From Phallus indusiatus (Eukaryota > Basidiomycota > Agaricomycetes > Phallales > Phallaceae): a DNA stretch of 64,000 bases. This document shows positions 1 through 13,225 of the stretch, in pieces. A program made the translations under genes and the position numbers. The number at the start of each line of letters is the position of its first letter. Within the stretch, counting starts at the first letter, position 1. The notes beneath the pieces are model-generated. The model saw only the letters and a program-made list of their open reading frames with translations. It did no database searches and was not told the origin of the DNA. The stretch is from NCBI GenBank assembly GCA_027605045.1, contig JAQFWX010000050.1:62001-126000 (forward strand), in the 5' to 3' direction.

Positions 1-3000
1 CTCGCATATCAGCCATGTAAATTACCCTCCTGTCTCGGAACATGAAATACACGGAACTCGTATTGGCAATACCCGATTCCGACATGGCAGTGTCGTTCCA
101 ATCATAGACACCAATTATCACATCTGAGTGAGGTTGCAGGTTATGAGTCAGTATTTGGTGTCTCGGAGCGCAATTAACAACTGGTAAAACGCCGTTTCTT
201 GTCTACCTCGGTAATTAACAAATCCGAACTGAAATTTCAAGCCTAGAGAAAGGTATCCATGAATAGATTGATGCCTTTTGTCGTACGAGGATTAACAAAT
301 GTTCAGTCCCAAAGGCTGAAAGTGAGCATTTGGACTAACATGTTTCAACTTGATATACATATGATGCCAGGCTGGCAGGTTCGTTCATGATTTTCAAGCA
401 AGCTTCCATTTGTCGGTAACTGACGTTCTTCTGAGCTGCCAGGTCTTCAACATTACTCCAAACCATGATCATCGTCATCGACTTTTCCTTAAACGTCCCA
501 CATCTTGCATCAAATTTTTGAAATTTCCGATTAAGAAAAAATCCGTGCGCGAGTGTCAAAGGTATGAGAATGGCGGAAATGCCAAATGGAGTTTTTCCCA
601 GAACCAGATTCAGCAAAGCTCGCAAACGAATCTATTTGAAAATCCTTTTAGTATTTTGTGGAGAATCCTTCTTCAGGAGAGCCAGAAACCTTTATGTCTA
701 GACGAAATAAGACTTTGGACGCTAGGAGCATCAGAGACCCCACTGTAATACGTCGCAATGTGCACAGGCCCTTACCATTTCGGTCTCAGCGAGACGTTTA
801 CTTCCCCCGCTAGATTTTCTATTTTTTTGACAGTCTCAATCTTAAGGCTATTTATTCACCCGTAATCTATTTGTTTATTTTATAGCTAAATTCAGTCGCT
901 CTGCACCTTCATTCTAGTTCGTCGATTCGACGCATATTTACGATCAACTCTTCAATCCGCATTGATGATATCTGCATATCGATTTGTCACGTACATATGA
1001 TTCCTTTGGACGTTGACGTTCAATATGCTAACGAAAATCGTCATCATGACCTGGCATTCAAGTTTGATTTTTGAGTCTATTATCATCATCGACATTGCGC
1101 CGACAGCCAAGCTTGAGTTTTGCTGACCATTCAAGAATTGACAATACAAGAAAATAAGATACAACGAATAAATTCCGCTTCGCTTAACATCCACCGGAAT
1201 CGAGATTGAGATGTGTAGAACAGGATATACTGCCCATAACTGGAACTGGTTCAGCGCAGGTCATGTGAACCCCAAGGCCGTGAGCGGCACTGGTATTGCG
1301 CATCTCCAAATCAGGCTGTTCCTATCTTATCATCTTATCACCGCGTTAACCAGGTTTTTCAAAACATATGGGAGTCCATACTTTCCTTCGATAATTCTCT
1401 GCAGTCGGACGGGGAACGAGCGTCTTTTCGATTTTCCAAGTGTGGACTACGGTGAGAATAGAATCCCAGGAAGCCATAAATAATATACATAGAATCTTGT
1501 GGATCATTCTGAACGAACTAGTTCAAGGTTTGCCGACTAGAAATCACATTTTGGTTTGAAATGAATCGGATCTTTAGAGCCGGATGTATGCATGCATGTA
1601 TGTGATCTAGCCCTTCAGTGCCATAAGAAGACTATTCCCCAACTTGTTGAATGCCCGCCACCTGGTGCTCTCTCCCGTAAAGCTCCCCCCGTTCATTTAA
1701 TAATCTATTGAATGTCAATTAATTTGTGCTACATCAGAAGCTTAAGATGTCTGCTAGAGAATTTTAATAACAGCAAAGCTCAGTTGACCACATTCGGACT
1801 GTGCGGGTGAAGCATACAAACCATTGATCCATATGCAAATGTATGGTCCTCTAAAGTTCTTGTCCCTTATTTTATTTTCGTGTGTACATAGCGTGATATA
1901 CCTGTCATTTCAAAATGAGGATCATCTGATGTATGCGGACTTACTTGGTTAATGAAGGGAAGAAAGTCATATACAATTAGCAAAAGAAAGAAGCTTGCGA
2001 TGAAGCTAAACACGTATGTGTGCATATGCAACTTCATGCGGCATGCGTCTCAAACCATAAAGCGCATGCTAGTTCTACGATATGCGAACGTGACTCTTTC
2101 ACCTCGAATTTACAGAGAAGCTTCCATGCAATGACGAACTTGTGAGGATCTGCTTGCCGAACGTACTAAACGATGCTACTAGCACTAAATAGATAGGAAA
2201 GATGACTTCCGTCCATAAGACAAAATTACAGCAAGTTCTTTCCTGAGAAACTCTCAGTCTGATAATGCCATAATCTATGAAGAAAAGATCTCGATAACAG
2301 GTTTCCTTCAGGGACAAAATAAATTCTGCTCGGTGACTTCCGTTTAATCTAAAGTAAGCAAGATTACCAGTTGACCTCTCAGTCTCTTCCCACGTGTATT
2401 CATTCAGACTTACAATTGAATTGAAATCAGACACAGCAGCAAAAGTCAGGGGGGGAAAGAGATCCATGCCTCGAAAACGTTTAAACGCAGCTACAAGTCG
2501 TTGTTTTCATATGTACTGTTTGCTGTTTATTCTCACATTCCGGTACACACATCCGGACTGCCGTACTACTTTTTTCCACACATCAAACTCTTTAAGCCTG
2601 ACTTCGCAGCTTCTTTAACCGAAGGCGACATCATCCCTAAAATGGGTGGGTTTAATGCGTGTTTACTTTTCCTGGTTTTTAGTCACAAAAGGTGCCGAAA
2701 AGCAGCACATTGATCTAATCTGACTAAAGTGCCTTGACGAGAATAGTCTATGGCTCGCCAGCCTTAGGCCCTTAGGGAGATGAGGACTCATTTCAAGAAA
2801 CACGCGCTCCACTGGCACAAAAGAAAAAAAAAGGGGGGAGGGGCCTGAAAACGCGGTCGGGGCTGAACAGGGAGGCCGATTTCGTAAAATTGCCAATTCA
2901 AAATACTCCCCGTCGATCCATACAAGCGGGTGAGGCCGGAGGTGATGGGCAGCATGATCTTCGGTAGTTGAAAGAAGCGGAAGCTTACTCTGGCTGCCGA

Positions 3001-6000
3001 GACTTCCTGCCTCCATACCCCATTTGAGATGAAAGTGTGTCTTATAGCTCACGTTTGAGGTTGACGACAGCAAAACCGAGTCATGACGAATTGAAGTGTC
3101 CGTGCTGGAATGCTGAATCTTTGGCCGTGAGTCGCGATATGACGATTTCCCATTTATTTATTTATTTTCCTACGTCGAAGGATGCTTTTGTGTTAAGATT
3201 CTAGCGCGCAAAGTTAAGCACCCGGATGATGTGTCATTGACATGGTGCTAAATCCAGTGCTCGGAAGTACTACCACGTGCTTCTTCCCCAGATTTCCTCC
3301 AATAGGTGGCGGTGTGCCCTCGTGTGTGGCGTCTGTCCCAAAAAAAATGATGACTAAATATCAAAACAAGTATACCATCATCGTCAAAACAATGGTTTAT
3401 CAACGGTCAAAAGGAAACCGTCAAAAACTCGCCCTTGTGGTTGGTAGCAACCGATATTAAAACTGTCAAAGTCATCACATTGGATAGTTTGTTGTTGGTC
3501 CCATACATACATCAAATCTCCCTTGGAACTGTAGGGGGGACAAATGATGGAATCTGTCACGGACCACATATTAATTATCAACAAAATATTGCTCCAACCG
3601 ACAAACACATATGCCAGCACACTCCACTGTTCGTTGTCATTTTGGGACGAACGGCGGCGGTCTTAGTAGAACAACCCTAAAATCTGAGACACAAGTCTGA
3701 TCTGGACTCCACCATGACATATACATCCATATACTAGTTCAGTTATGGCACTCAACGCTGTAAACTCCGTTTATAAAATGGACTTCTCAGAAGATCGCCA
3801 AGGTTGTAAACTGGCCCCAAATATGAGAAACAGGTCTGCCGGTCTCGAGATAGATAAAGGTTCGGAAGAGTAGCAGGCGAGAGTATGCACTACATGTGCT
3901 AGCACTTGCAATCATCAACGTCCAAGGGAAAAGAAATACGAATCCGGTAAGTATTGTTGGTATACTGATGGTAGAAGCATCTCGTCCAGGCACAGACTCG
4001 GAGCGCTTCTTGTGTAAATCCGAAGAAAGGACAGCACTGCTTCGATGTCGAACTCGTCAGCATGGCGCTATATTAATTAATGAACCAACAAGAAAGTTCT
4101 GCAGATAAATATGACAGACAGTGATAGGATTTTCAGAGTTGCTGTCTTGGTACGCATGGATTGTAAAAACGGAGGGGTTGCCAAAAACAAATTGCTTTGG
4201 AAAAACAAAAGAGCCACTAGCCAGGGCATCGTAAATTCCAGAAGAAAGAAGACATAAAGGCTTCTTGAATTCGATTCCTTCGTTTCCCCTCATTAATAAC
4301 TTTCATTCAGTTGTAATTATGCATTATTATATTTGGGAGTGACTGGGGGAAAACTCAACTATGACATTGGTTAGAACTCAGACATCTTAATATATTGTCG
4401 TTTTGATGGCTTCGGACCGAATGCTGACATCACTGTGCTTATGTGTATGTATCATAATGCATATTCCATTTGTTCATTGATCGCTAGAGCGATTCAGGCT
4501 TGTTGAGAGTCAAAGATGAAAGGCTGACTTGATGATAGATGTGTAACTTACATTATTAATTCCTGACCTCGTTGACTTAGCATTATGTAGAGATTTGAAC
4601 CGCCCACAATGTGAAAATACACTAGAAACGGGCCGACATGGAAAGACGAATGGATTAAACTTCGAAAGTACGCATTGTACCTCATCGGACCGTTTTGAAG
4701 CAGAAACTCGCTTGCGTGTAATCAACAGAATATCAAAAGAAAAAGAACGGCGTAAATCGTTTTTGCTTCTTAAGATTCAGAAGATGGCGCTATCTAAGAC
4801 ATTTGTTTGTTACAAACTAGAACATGAGTGAGATATCAAACTCACGATGAGAATTATTCCTGTCCAGGGCGCCTATTGATTGCTGAAAAGAGTTGCTTCA
4901 ATCTTTGGAAGACACGGAACATGACGCGGACAACCGAAAAGGGTAAAGATTACTGCTATAATACCATATGGCCCATAGTCTAAACGTGGACTCACGAGGC
5001 TTCCCATAAAGAGTGTCAATCCAGCTTTACTAAATTTCTTTACATAACGCCGTACATTCGAATAATTGACAATGAATCCACGTGGACAACAGTGAAAAAC
5101 ATAAAAGCACCAGAGGTTTTACGGATTGAAAAGCTGCTTGTTTTTTTGGTGGCTGAAGTGGTTTGAATGGTTTTAATAGAAATAGACCTAAGGCGAGCCT
5201 AGGCTAAGAAGCGATGAAGAGTGTCCACAACCACCCACATTTCTTGCCGATAGGATTATATAAGCCAGTCACGGTCCAGGCGCTTATGTTCACAGTTTTC
5301 TCTTCAACTGTCAACGACGACAGGGAAAAAGGACAAATGTCGCGCAGACCTTGTGAGTATTGTTCTCCCAACACCCTTTGTCCTTCTAAGTAGATCCAGT
5401 CCGGGTCTTGTGATGTTATCTCAATCAGTTCTGCTTCCGAAAGGCTTTGGCCTTGTGGACAAACCAAAATACCAAAAAAAAACTTTCTGACTTTTTTCTT
5501 TCTCGTCATACGTTTCTTCTTTAAGCCATTTCTGACGTACTCCATCATCTAGTTCTCCACATAGATAACGTATCCTAAACGGTTAGTGTCATTCATCATA
5601 TCCCGTCCTGGATGAAAACGCAGTCAATCCATTCGTTGAAGTCAAGTCACGGAGCGGTGTCTGCGATGTCCGGTAGATTTTCTATTGGGCGTGGTTGACG
5701 CTTGTTTAGTGGCGGATAATGAAACATTCGGCTTTCTGAACCGTTTCTAGTGATCTTCTATACGTTATCGCTGACATTATTTTTTCTCTCTCGCAGGCTG
5801 TCTGTTCTGCTGGATTGAATGCCATATGGTGGATTCTAGCTGACGAGATTGTGAGTTGTAAACATGGATGGTGCCAAGACGATAATTTCCTTTCGAGTAT
5901 GGTGACTCAATTATGAGATGAGCCTAAACTCACATGCACTACCAACTGAGCACATCCTATCTATTCTCAACCAGCATCTAACACGTTTCATAGTGATATC

Positions 6001-6870
6001 TGGGTTGTATTGCTCTATCACATGAGTAAATTAGAATGTGAGCTCAATAATTTCCTTCTTCTGCTCGTGATGTTTTACAATACAAGCATATGTCCTAACT
6101 TCAAATGAGGACTATAAACAATATTTACCTGAAGCCTCCTGAGTGTTTTCAAAACGAACGCTGACTGGTTTCTTTTTAGATGAGTGCCTGCAGGTGTGTT
6201 GAATTTCTTCTAGATGAAGCTGTAAACCGCATATGGAAAGATGCAAGAATGCGCATCATAGGAAACTTGGTTCGCCTTAAGTACCTTTTCGTAATCTTTT
6301 CAAATACAATAATGTGTGGTATGATGAGTACCTGCATAATGTTGAGTGGATTGATTAAATGATCATACTGATAGCATAAACTGATAGACGTCGACGTAAC
6401 TGAGAACGAAGCAATGTCTCCGGACAACCCTGGGCAATCGCAATAGTTCATGTCGGGCTTGTCTATTATCACAGAAAGCGTTCGATTAATAAAGGAGATC
6501 GAGCGATATATTTGGTCTGTTTCATGGGACTGTCCCTCCGAATCAATGAATCTCGTGAATATTCGCCAATTGAAGCTTGTGTATTGGATCATGCGTATAT
6601 TTATCAGTCCTATGTTGTTCTGCAACAAGAGGATTCTCATTCTTGTAGCAAGAAACTGATTTTCGTCTTCTTTCTTATTGCTATACAATGTGTGAATTGG
6701 TTGTATCACATGAATATATTTTATAAAATCAAGACACTCGTATCGTGCTCGAGTTCTCTATATAGCATTTCATATCTTATGTAATTTCGGAGCTTGAAAT
6801 TGAAAGAAGAAGTATGATTGGACTGTCGCGCTCTCTCTTAACCGTCTAATACATTCTAATTCCAAGCTTC
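1..6870. other. Intergenic or unassigned DNA, no supported gene
   Basis: Several open frames of 60-177 codons occur on both strands, but none shows a domain I recognise, a convincing chain of splice sites, or a clear start. The longest are on the minus strand at 6176-6709 and 2663-3073. A minus-strand frame at 5204-5548 has a lysine-rich start and an ordinary-looking C-terminal half; it could be an exon of an unrecognised gene. The DNA is AT-rich with short alternating stretches such as the palindromic ATGCATGC run near 1588. Confidence 0.5.
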
Positions 6871-8649
6871 ATGGAGCAGAATGACGACAAAGTGCCGCAT
6901 CTTCTGGAGCTCCAAGAAGAAATAAAGTAAATATCTCTTTCTGATACGTTTGACAGAATGATATGCAATTGTCAGAACAAACTCAGAAAAATGGAGTTTA
7001 GATACCATACATGAAACACGACAAAGCTTTTATTTCACCCTCCGTCAACTGAATGTCGCCCATAACTTCAGGATTGGGATAAACAAAATTAGTTTGGATA
7101 TCCTGTACGACATCTTCATCTTGGCCGTTTCATCTTGGCCGTTTACAATTCGTCCGAGCCTGTGAAGGCCGCGTTGAACATTTCGCACGTATGCCAACAT
7201 TGGAGGAAATCCGCACTGGGATGGGCGATCCTATGGGCATTCATAACTTCCTCTTATGAGCCCTCGATTCTCGACCTCTTCATGAAACTATCACAGGACG
7301 TTTCCTTAACGTTCTTTTGCACTCCAGGCATTTTTTTGTTCCCTCGAATGCCATCAACATCGTATCTTATAACCCACCTGAATTCCATCTTATCGCGCCT
7401 ATATTCTCTGATTGTCACAACCGATTCTCTCAATTTAGCTTCTTTTAACCGGGTTTTGAAGAATTCCAAGTCTCCGCCACTTAAGGTGCAACACTTGACT
7501 GTCCGGTGCAAGTCCCAGTGCCGGCGATCAATCACCGATGGTAAAGATGCGCCAATACTAACATGCGGAATAGACAACTCTTGTCTTCGAACTATTCGAC
7601 TTGAAGGCGCAAATTTACCCACATTCGAGAACCCACACAATAATCTATTAACGCATTTCACATTGAAATCAATAACCCCGCCACCTCTCTCCCAGCTTCT
7701 TGCCTTTCTGTCCGGTTGCCCTTCTCTGAAAGTACTGGAGCTTGGGCTTCAAGACCTGCATCCATACGACAGGTTTCGATCTATCTACAGTGGCGTGAAA
7801 GAGTCGACGGACGCCGAACCGTTGATCGACACACAATTGAATTTTGTCAACCTGACCAGACTTGAACTGGGAGCATGTGGCCCCTCAAGTCTCGACTTCA
7901 TTCGGCGAGTTTCCGGGTTCGTTCCAACCCTGAGAGCGTTGTCTCAGTTCTTATTGTATTACAACGTCAATCCGGAAGATTCCCGAGGCGATGCTCATTT
8001 GGACTTGGAGGATCAACAAGGCGAAATGAAAATTACCCCAGTCTCGTCATCCGCACCTTTCCAAATTATTGAAGCTCTTCGACCAGGACTATATCCTTCT
8101 TTATCAAATTATCAATATTTAGGTATATATCTTAATCTCCCTAAAAGCTTTTTCAGGATCCACGGTGATATCTCTGCCGACCACCTTCACCGTGAATTGG
8201 ACGGTCCATGCCCGCTAGTCATCGATCTCGATCATCTCGAAATAGTCAACATTCTTCCCATTCGCGCACCGGTTCAGGCCATGCCCCAAATACAGCACCT
8301 CAAATTAGGGTGCGATGCCTGGAGAATCTTGAGTTTATGGCCAAATGTTCAGGACGCGTTTCCTTGTCTTCAAACCCTTGAATTGCTCGATTTTGTCACT
8401 TTTGATATGAACTCGTTACCAGACGATTTACAATTCAAGAAGCTCATTATTCGAGAGTCTTGTAAAGTATCTTCAGAGTCCATTCTGTATTTACTTGTGA
8501 CGAGGGATGTCGAGGTTTTAAAAGTGGACACAGTGGATTCGTTACGGTATCGCAGAAGCATGTCCTGGGACAGATACGATGAAATTAGGGCTGCTTTTCT
8601 CGAAAGAGGAGTCGAGATCGGGCGCAGCTACCCTCCACATATTGGCTAG
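6871..8649 (+). pseudogene. F-box/leucine-rich protein gene, frameshifted by a 14-bp tandem duplication
   Basis: Homologous to the other F-box genes here. Exon 1 is 6871-6926 (ATG at 6871, protein start MEQNDDKVPHLLELQ), a 49-nt phase-2 intron covers 6927-6975, and exon 2 runs from 6976 to the stop at 8649. Exon 2 opens with the family pattern (KWS, then INKISLDILYDIF, the F-box start) but hits a direct 14-bp repeat at 7117-7130 and 7131-7144. This shifts the frame, so the reading from the ATG ends at TGA 7163-7165 after about 81 residues. With one repeat copy discounted, the frame would continue through ISHVCQHWRKSALGW and a leucine-rich body to about 571 residues. The body is otherwise open for 504 codons, so the break is recent. 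The open frame downstream has no ATG before 7282, after the F-box core. It could be a pseudogene, a segregating allele or an assembly error. Confidence 0.75.
7117..7144. repeat. 14-bp perfect tandem duplication inside the F-box coding region
   Basis: CATCTTGGCCGTTT occurs twice with no spacer (7117-7130, 7131-7144). Fourteen is not a multiple of three, so it breaks the F-box frame. There is no AG acceptor inside it that could let splicing remove it. Confidence 0.95.
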
Positions 8650-9601
8650 GTTTTACGTATAGTAAATAGATTTTACTTATGTATCTATTACATCAGGAAA
8701 AAGGGGCTATGGTACGTCGCGCTACATACGCTACATACCATTTTTAGCTCTGTACGACTCTCCCGGCTTATGTACTACTTTGTAGACGGGCCTAGAATTT
8801 TGTAGTACTATGTATTTCGACATAATAAATATTTTTTTTCGTAAATGTCGCGGGGCCCGCCCAGTGCCCATGTTGGCACGGCTTCAAAACCAAGCGAAGT
8901 GCGCATGCGACGAAGAAGAATACCCTAAACAGATGTTGGATTTGGCCTTGCAAGTGCCTGAGGTGGCTGATAGAAACATCAGCAACTATGTACTCAACTG
9001 TAATAAGTAAAGGTTTACTCAGTGGTTCATAGATAGAAGAAAACTATGAAGAAGTCTGTATTTACCCTTGGACTACAAGACCTTATATACTTTATAGCAT
9101 TCTACGCTGTACGGGTGAATTGTCCGGAGTGGTACAAGATGGTACATGAACGAGAGTGAATTACGCGGCCTACGTGGGGATTCATAGGGTTTCATATTCA
9201 GAACCAGCGTCCGTAATTTGGCTCCATTTACAAGCGCCGGAACCTTTTTCCTGATGTATGATATATGCAGTGCCCACACTACAAAGCCGTAAACCATTAA
9301 TAGAGCAGACAAGCCAATTCTTATAGTCAATGTAGGGATGTAATTCACCTTCAATAGTACTAAAATTCGAATAAACTTGTCATCTCTTCAAAAACTTGGA
9401 CTCTGGCCCGGTCAAGCTCATCAACACTCTTCGACAGTTCACAGTGGAAAATGGGAACTTGAACTATCTTTTCAACAATGACACGCGGGGAAGAAAGGCA
9501 CTCAGTATTGTGAATAGTAGATTCCACTACGCTTGTCATTCGAGTATCTGATCTTTGTAAGGGCCTAGTTAACATAAACTGCGGCTTAACTGCCTACTAG
9601 T
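8650..9601. other. Intergenic stretch, no clear gene
   Basis: A plus-strand open frame at 8810-9010 and two minus-strand frames (9073-9354, 9360-9575) are present. The two minus frames lie head to tail, the second hydrophobic, and could be exons of a small membrane protein, but I found no splice pair joining them. Nothing here is recognised. Confidence 0.4.
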
Positions 9602-9978
9602 ATGACGGAGAAAAGGTTGGCTTGAGGGTTATGTATGCGCCTTTGTTTCCCTATGTCGCATCATGAATTGGTATTTTCTACCTTCTTCTGATGAACAACT
9701 AAACACCGCATATACTTTTCTCGCAGCGATTACGTTCAATTAGAGAACGCTAAAGGTTTTCAGGAGGAACTTGACTCATTGGGAAAAACACACGTAAGTA
9801 TCCGGGTACATAAAAACTTAATCTATCGTAAATTATTACTTAGTGATAATTGTTATTGAAGCATGTTGAATTTTTTTTTTTCATAATTTCATAACAACTG
9901 ACGTTCTTGATTTTACAGCGAGTTTGCAACGAGTTCAGCTTCCGTCCAGAACCGCCCGTCGCCGCGGAAGCATTTTAA
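9602..9978 (+). CDS. Possible small spliced gene, 46 residues, unknown function
   Basis: Three exons join in frame: 9602-9615, 9727-9793 and 9919-9978, ending at TAA 9976-9978. The second intron has a perfect GTAAGT donor at 9794 and TTTTACAG acceptor; the first has a weaker GTTGGC donor and a CGCAG acceptor. The product starts MTEKSDYVQLENAKG, is hydrophilic and acidic, and ends RPEPPVAAEAF. There is no signal peptide, membrane segment or family I recognise. A TTAAC plus CTACTAG pattern just before the ATG looks like a branch point and acceptor, so a 5' UTR intron or an upstream coding exon is possible; the upstream frames I tried did not join. The evidence is exon phase agreement and splice-site quality only. 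Confidence 0.4.
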
Positions 9979-10611
9979 ATCGTTACTTCAAGTAGACTTC
10001 CGTGGCTGAACGACAATAATCCTGGTTGCATACAAACAAAGAGCGACTTCATCTTATTTCGGGACCATATTATACTTAAATCTCTGACTCCGTTTCGAAC
10101 ACTGCATACCGCTTGCGCACGGGCTTCATAAATATAAGCATAGGTTGTTGCGCCGGCAAACGGATCTATCTAAACACATGCACATACAACATGTATGGCT
10201 GAGAAGTCAACACTTCAACATCAACATTTAGTATTCAATACTCATCGATGCTCATCGATCATTTTCTCTAAATCAAATACAAGGCTCCAATCATACTGAT
10301 GACTTGCAGATTGAGGAGAGAAAGATCCGTTGACAAAGTTTGCCACCTCTTATCACTCTTTTGTCATTCACTGATTTTCATGTCGTTTCAATTAGGCATC
10401 ACAAAGAAAAGACGCTTTAGCACTGCTTGACTTCCCAAGTCCGCAGTAACTGTCCGCGATACGTAGGAAGGCTGTGTCGGCAAAATACACGATTTCAAAT
10501 TCTGGCTTTCCCCTTTTGTGCAAGAACGCGCAATGGGAGTGGGTTGTCATCGAAAACTGGCTATAAAACTTACGTTGAGACACAACAACATCTGTTCTAT
10601 ACCGCCAGCAA
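9979..10611. other. Intergenic, probable promoter region of the downstream gene
   Basis: No coding signal recognised. The last 250 bases precede the ATG at 10612 and contain only short antisense frames. Confidence 0.4.
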
Positions 10612-12071
10612 ATGATCACTGGCCCACCAGACTCTTCTATAGACAAAATGCAAAATCAGGAAGGATACAGCTATTTACCTCCCAGTGGTCCCCCACCATC
10701 ATATGCACATGGTCATACTGCATACCCATCCTCAGCGGATGCAAGTGCTGGCTCATCACGCTACGTAGAAACTGGATCAAGCTCTCAATACCAGTCTCAA
10801 TGGCAAGGATCTCCAACATCCCCAGCACACTCAGGACCCAGCCCTTCAGGTTACCATCCTTATCCGGGTCAAACTTCTCAGTACCAACCCCAAGGGCAGG
10901 GATCTCCAGCACCCAGTCCCTCTGCTCATCATCCTTACCCTCCACCAAGTGAGATATACCCTCCTGCACCATCCACCAATGCAGAAAGGTCTTTTGGCCC
11001 AACATCTTTCGACAGAAACCGCGACCCTTTGAACCCTCCTCCACCATCATTTGCCAGACCAGCTCCTCCCCGTCAGCCTTCACCTCCCTTTCCGCCTTTG
11101 ACACTCTACAGCAAAGCACCAAGTCTTGATAAAGGTTTCCCGGTTGCTTTACCAGCACCTTCCGATCGCTTTGCCACTGTCGCCAACCCTTACCAACAAC
11201 AACAAGATCCTTCTCAAGTTTTCACTCATCCCTTCTTTGAAAGAGATGTGGGCGAAGCGGATTGGAGAAGGTATGAACGTTTGAGCATTAATTCATGTCT
11301 CTTGATGACTCAACACAAACGCGAATTGTTTTAAACAGATTGATTGAGGATATGTACATTGTAGCACAGCTCTCCGGAACCCAGAAGATTGCTGCAAACG
11401 TTGTACCAGTAGCTGCCGGTTCAGGCTTAGTAGGCGGCATATTCCTAACCCGAGCCATCGAAAGGCGCATGAAGAAGAAAAAGAATGAGCCTGTAGCAGA
11501 TCTAGTCGATACGTGGAATCAGGTAAATGGGGTTTTATCAATCTTTTCTTGTCATATTCTTATTCCTTATCGGGGAATGTCCCAGTATTTCTTCCATCCA
11601 CGTGGGCTTCATGTTATTCTTGCCCACGGTGCCGAAAACATCAGCGGCGAAATAGATGGACCAGCACCTGACTGGGTTAGGTCTCGTCGTGATTCCTCAG
11701 ATTCAGATAGCTCAGAAGAAGAAGCACGCCAGCGCACCGGGATCCGCGGTGGTAGTGGTGGTGGTGGTATCGCTGGTATTGGGAGTAGCGTTCTCGGAAG
11801 GCTCGAGTCTAAATTTGCTCCAAGAGACGATACTCAGCAGCGCTCTGGCCGCCGTGGTGGAGGCATTAGAGGTGGTGGAGGTGCTGCTGGACTTGCAGGA
11901 GGCGTTGGTGGTATTCTCGGAAAACTCGAGTCTAGATTGACTTCGAAATTCGAGAAGATAGAGTCGAAGGTTGGAGGAAGGCTGGAAAAGAGAGATGACC
12001 GAAAGGCCCAGCGTGCTGAACGCAAAGCACAGAAGAATGAAAACTACAGACTTGTTGTAGTCCCCGCTTAA
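10612..12071 (+). CDS. Proline/glutamine-rich protein of unknown function, 442 residues
   Basis: Exons 10612-11270, 11339-11522 and 11586-12071 join in frame (442 codons plus stop). Residues 1 to about 200 are a disordered tail rich in Pro, Ser, Gln and Tyr, with repeated PYPGQ/PPPS-like segments. A conserved-looking middle follows (residues 205-300): HPFFERDVGEADWRRLIEDM, then a glycine/alanine-rich hydrophobic stretch at about 238-256 that ends in a basic cluster (RRMKKKK). It could be a membrane-associating helix. The C-terminal third is Gly-rich with SDSDSSEEE and ends in a Lys/Arg-rich helix (KAQRAERKAQK). Intron 2 (11523-11585) is exactly 63 nt with no stop, so retaining it would keep the frame. 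A second in-frame ATG at 10648 is an alternative start. No named family is recognised. Confidence 0.7.
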
Positions 12072-12510
12072 CTTCCCTAGATGGACTTTGCATTTTCTTT
12101 CTCTTTTGGTTACAATATGCTTTATGATGCCTGCACGACAATTGACCTATATGTTCATGTGACAATTCTCAAATTTGCTATATAATCCACGAGACTATAA
12201 CGTGATGTGTTTATATTCGAAGCTAGATGAGAGATTAGAATATGTGGTGCATCACATTAAAGCTGTGATATTGACATCGGCAACCATTCAGTTGACTCAA
12301 CACGGGACTTGTTGACTACGCAACGGGCACACATCTCATATGTGAACATGAAAAGAGGGTCAATATGTGCATAATATACTCCAAAACATTCTTCATGAAG
12401 CCAAACAATACAGATTGCGATCCGCCTAGCTAATTTCACCTACGATTAGCCCATCACATTTTACATACGTACGCACACCAAGGAAGGAAGAAAGAAAAAA
12501 AGAAAGCCCC

Positions 12511-13225
12511 CTAATACAAAAGACTGAATCCGAAAACGTTGGTGGCCGTCAAACAACCGAGGGTAGTCGGTGTATCTTGTGGAGCAGCTGGAATGCCTGA
12601 AGCATCCGAGGCGATATATCCATAAAGACCAGAGGGGCATTCAGAGCTCACGGGTCCGGACTGGATATTGTTCAGAATAATCCGTGAAGATAGAGAAGAA
12701 GATGGAAAAGCTTACCCAGTACAGGAATCCATCAAACATACTCCATGTCATACTTGCCGTTGAAAGGGCAGCGCTCGATGGGCACGTTATAGATTGAATA
12801 GTGGTGTCTGATACAACGGATAAGCATTGACCACTAGGACCTTGAAGTACACCTGCGGGATATAAACGTCATGATTAAGCATTCATGAATGAAGTTTGGG
12901 GAGAGAAGATGGCTATTTTACCAGATGGGTTGCCGCTGCTACTATCTTCCGTAGTACCACAGTTCATTAAAGATACGTCGAAACCAGTTTGAATGTTGTT
13001 AGGATCCCAAACAAGACTTCCGTCGAGGATTTTGAAGTTGCCTGTGTTTTTGGAAGATAAGCATTAAGGTTACCAGATTAGACAACTGAGAACCTCGTGC
13101 TTACCCCAGTTGCCGTTGGGAGAGAGATTCCCTTCCAGCATTGCAGTACATGATCTTGACGCAAGTGGACTGGCAGATGCCGAAGAGAAGTACAAAAGCG
13201 TAGAAAGAGCTAGTGAAACCAACAT
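12511..13225 (-). CDS. Small secreted protein, 175 residues
   Basis: Minus-strand exons 13105-13225, 12922-13041, 12716-12852 and 12511-12660 join in frame. The start at 13225 was chosen because it opens with a classical signal peptide (MLVSLALSTLLYFSSASA, cleavage likely near residue 18-19). The same frame is open upstream but without export character. The mature part has six cysteines (SC, NC, QC, TC, EC, GC), enough for three disulfides, and a GQCLSV segment reminiscent of ricin-B-like folds, though too little to assign one. No anchor or GPI signal is clear at the C-terminus (FGFSLLY). Expected role: extracellular, perhaps a wall or effector-like protein. That is inference from size, signal and cysteines. 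Confidence 0.75.

Noticed and set aside
2663..3073. 136-codon minus-strand open frame
   Set aside because: No recognisable motif; composition looks like non-coding DNA rather than protein.
6176..6709. 177-codon minus-strand open frame
   Set aside because: AT-rich with competing frames on both strands, no domain, and no start or splice context. Likely chance.
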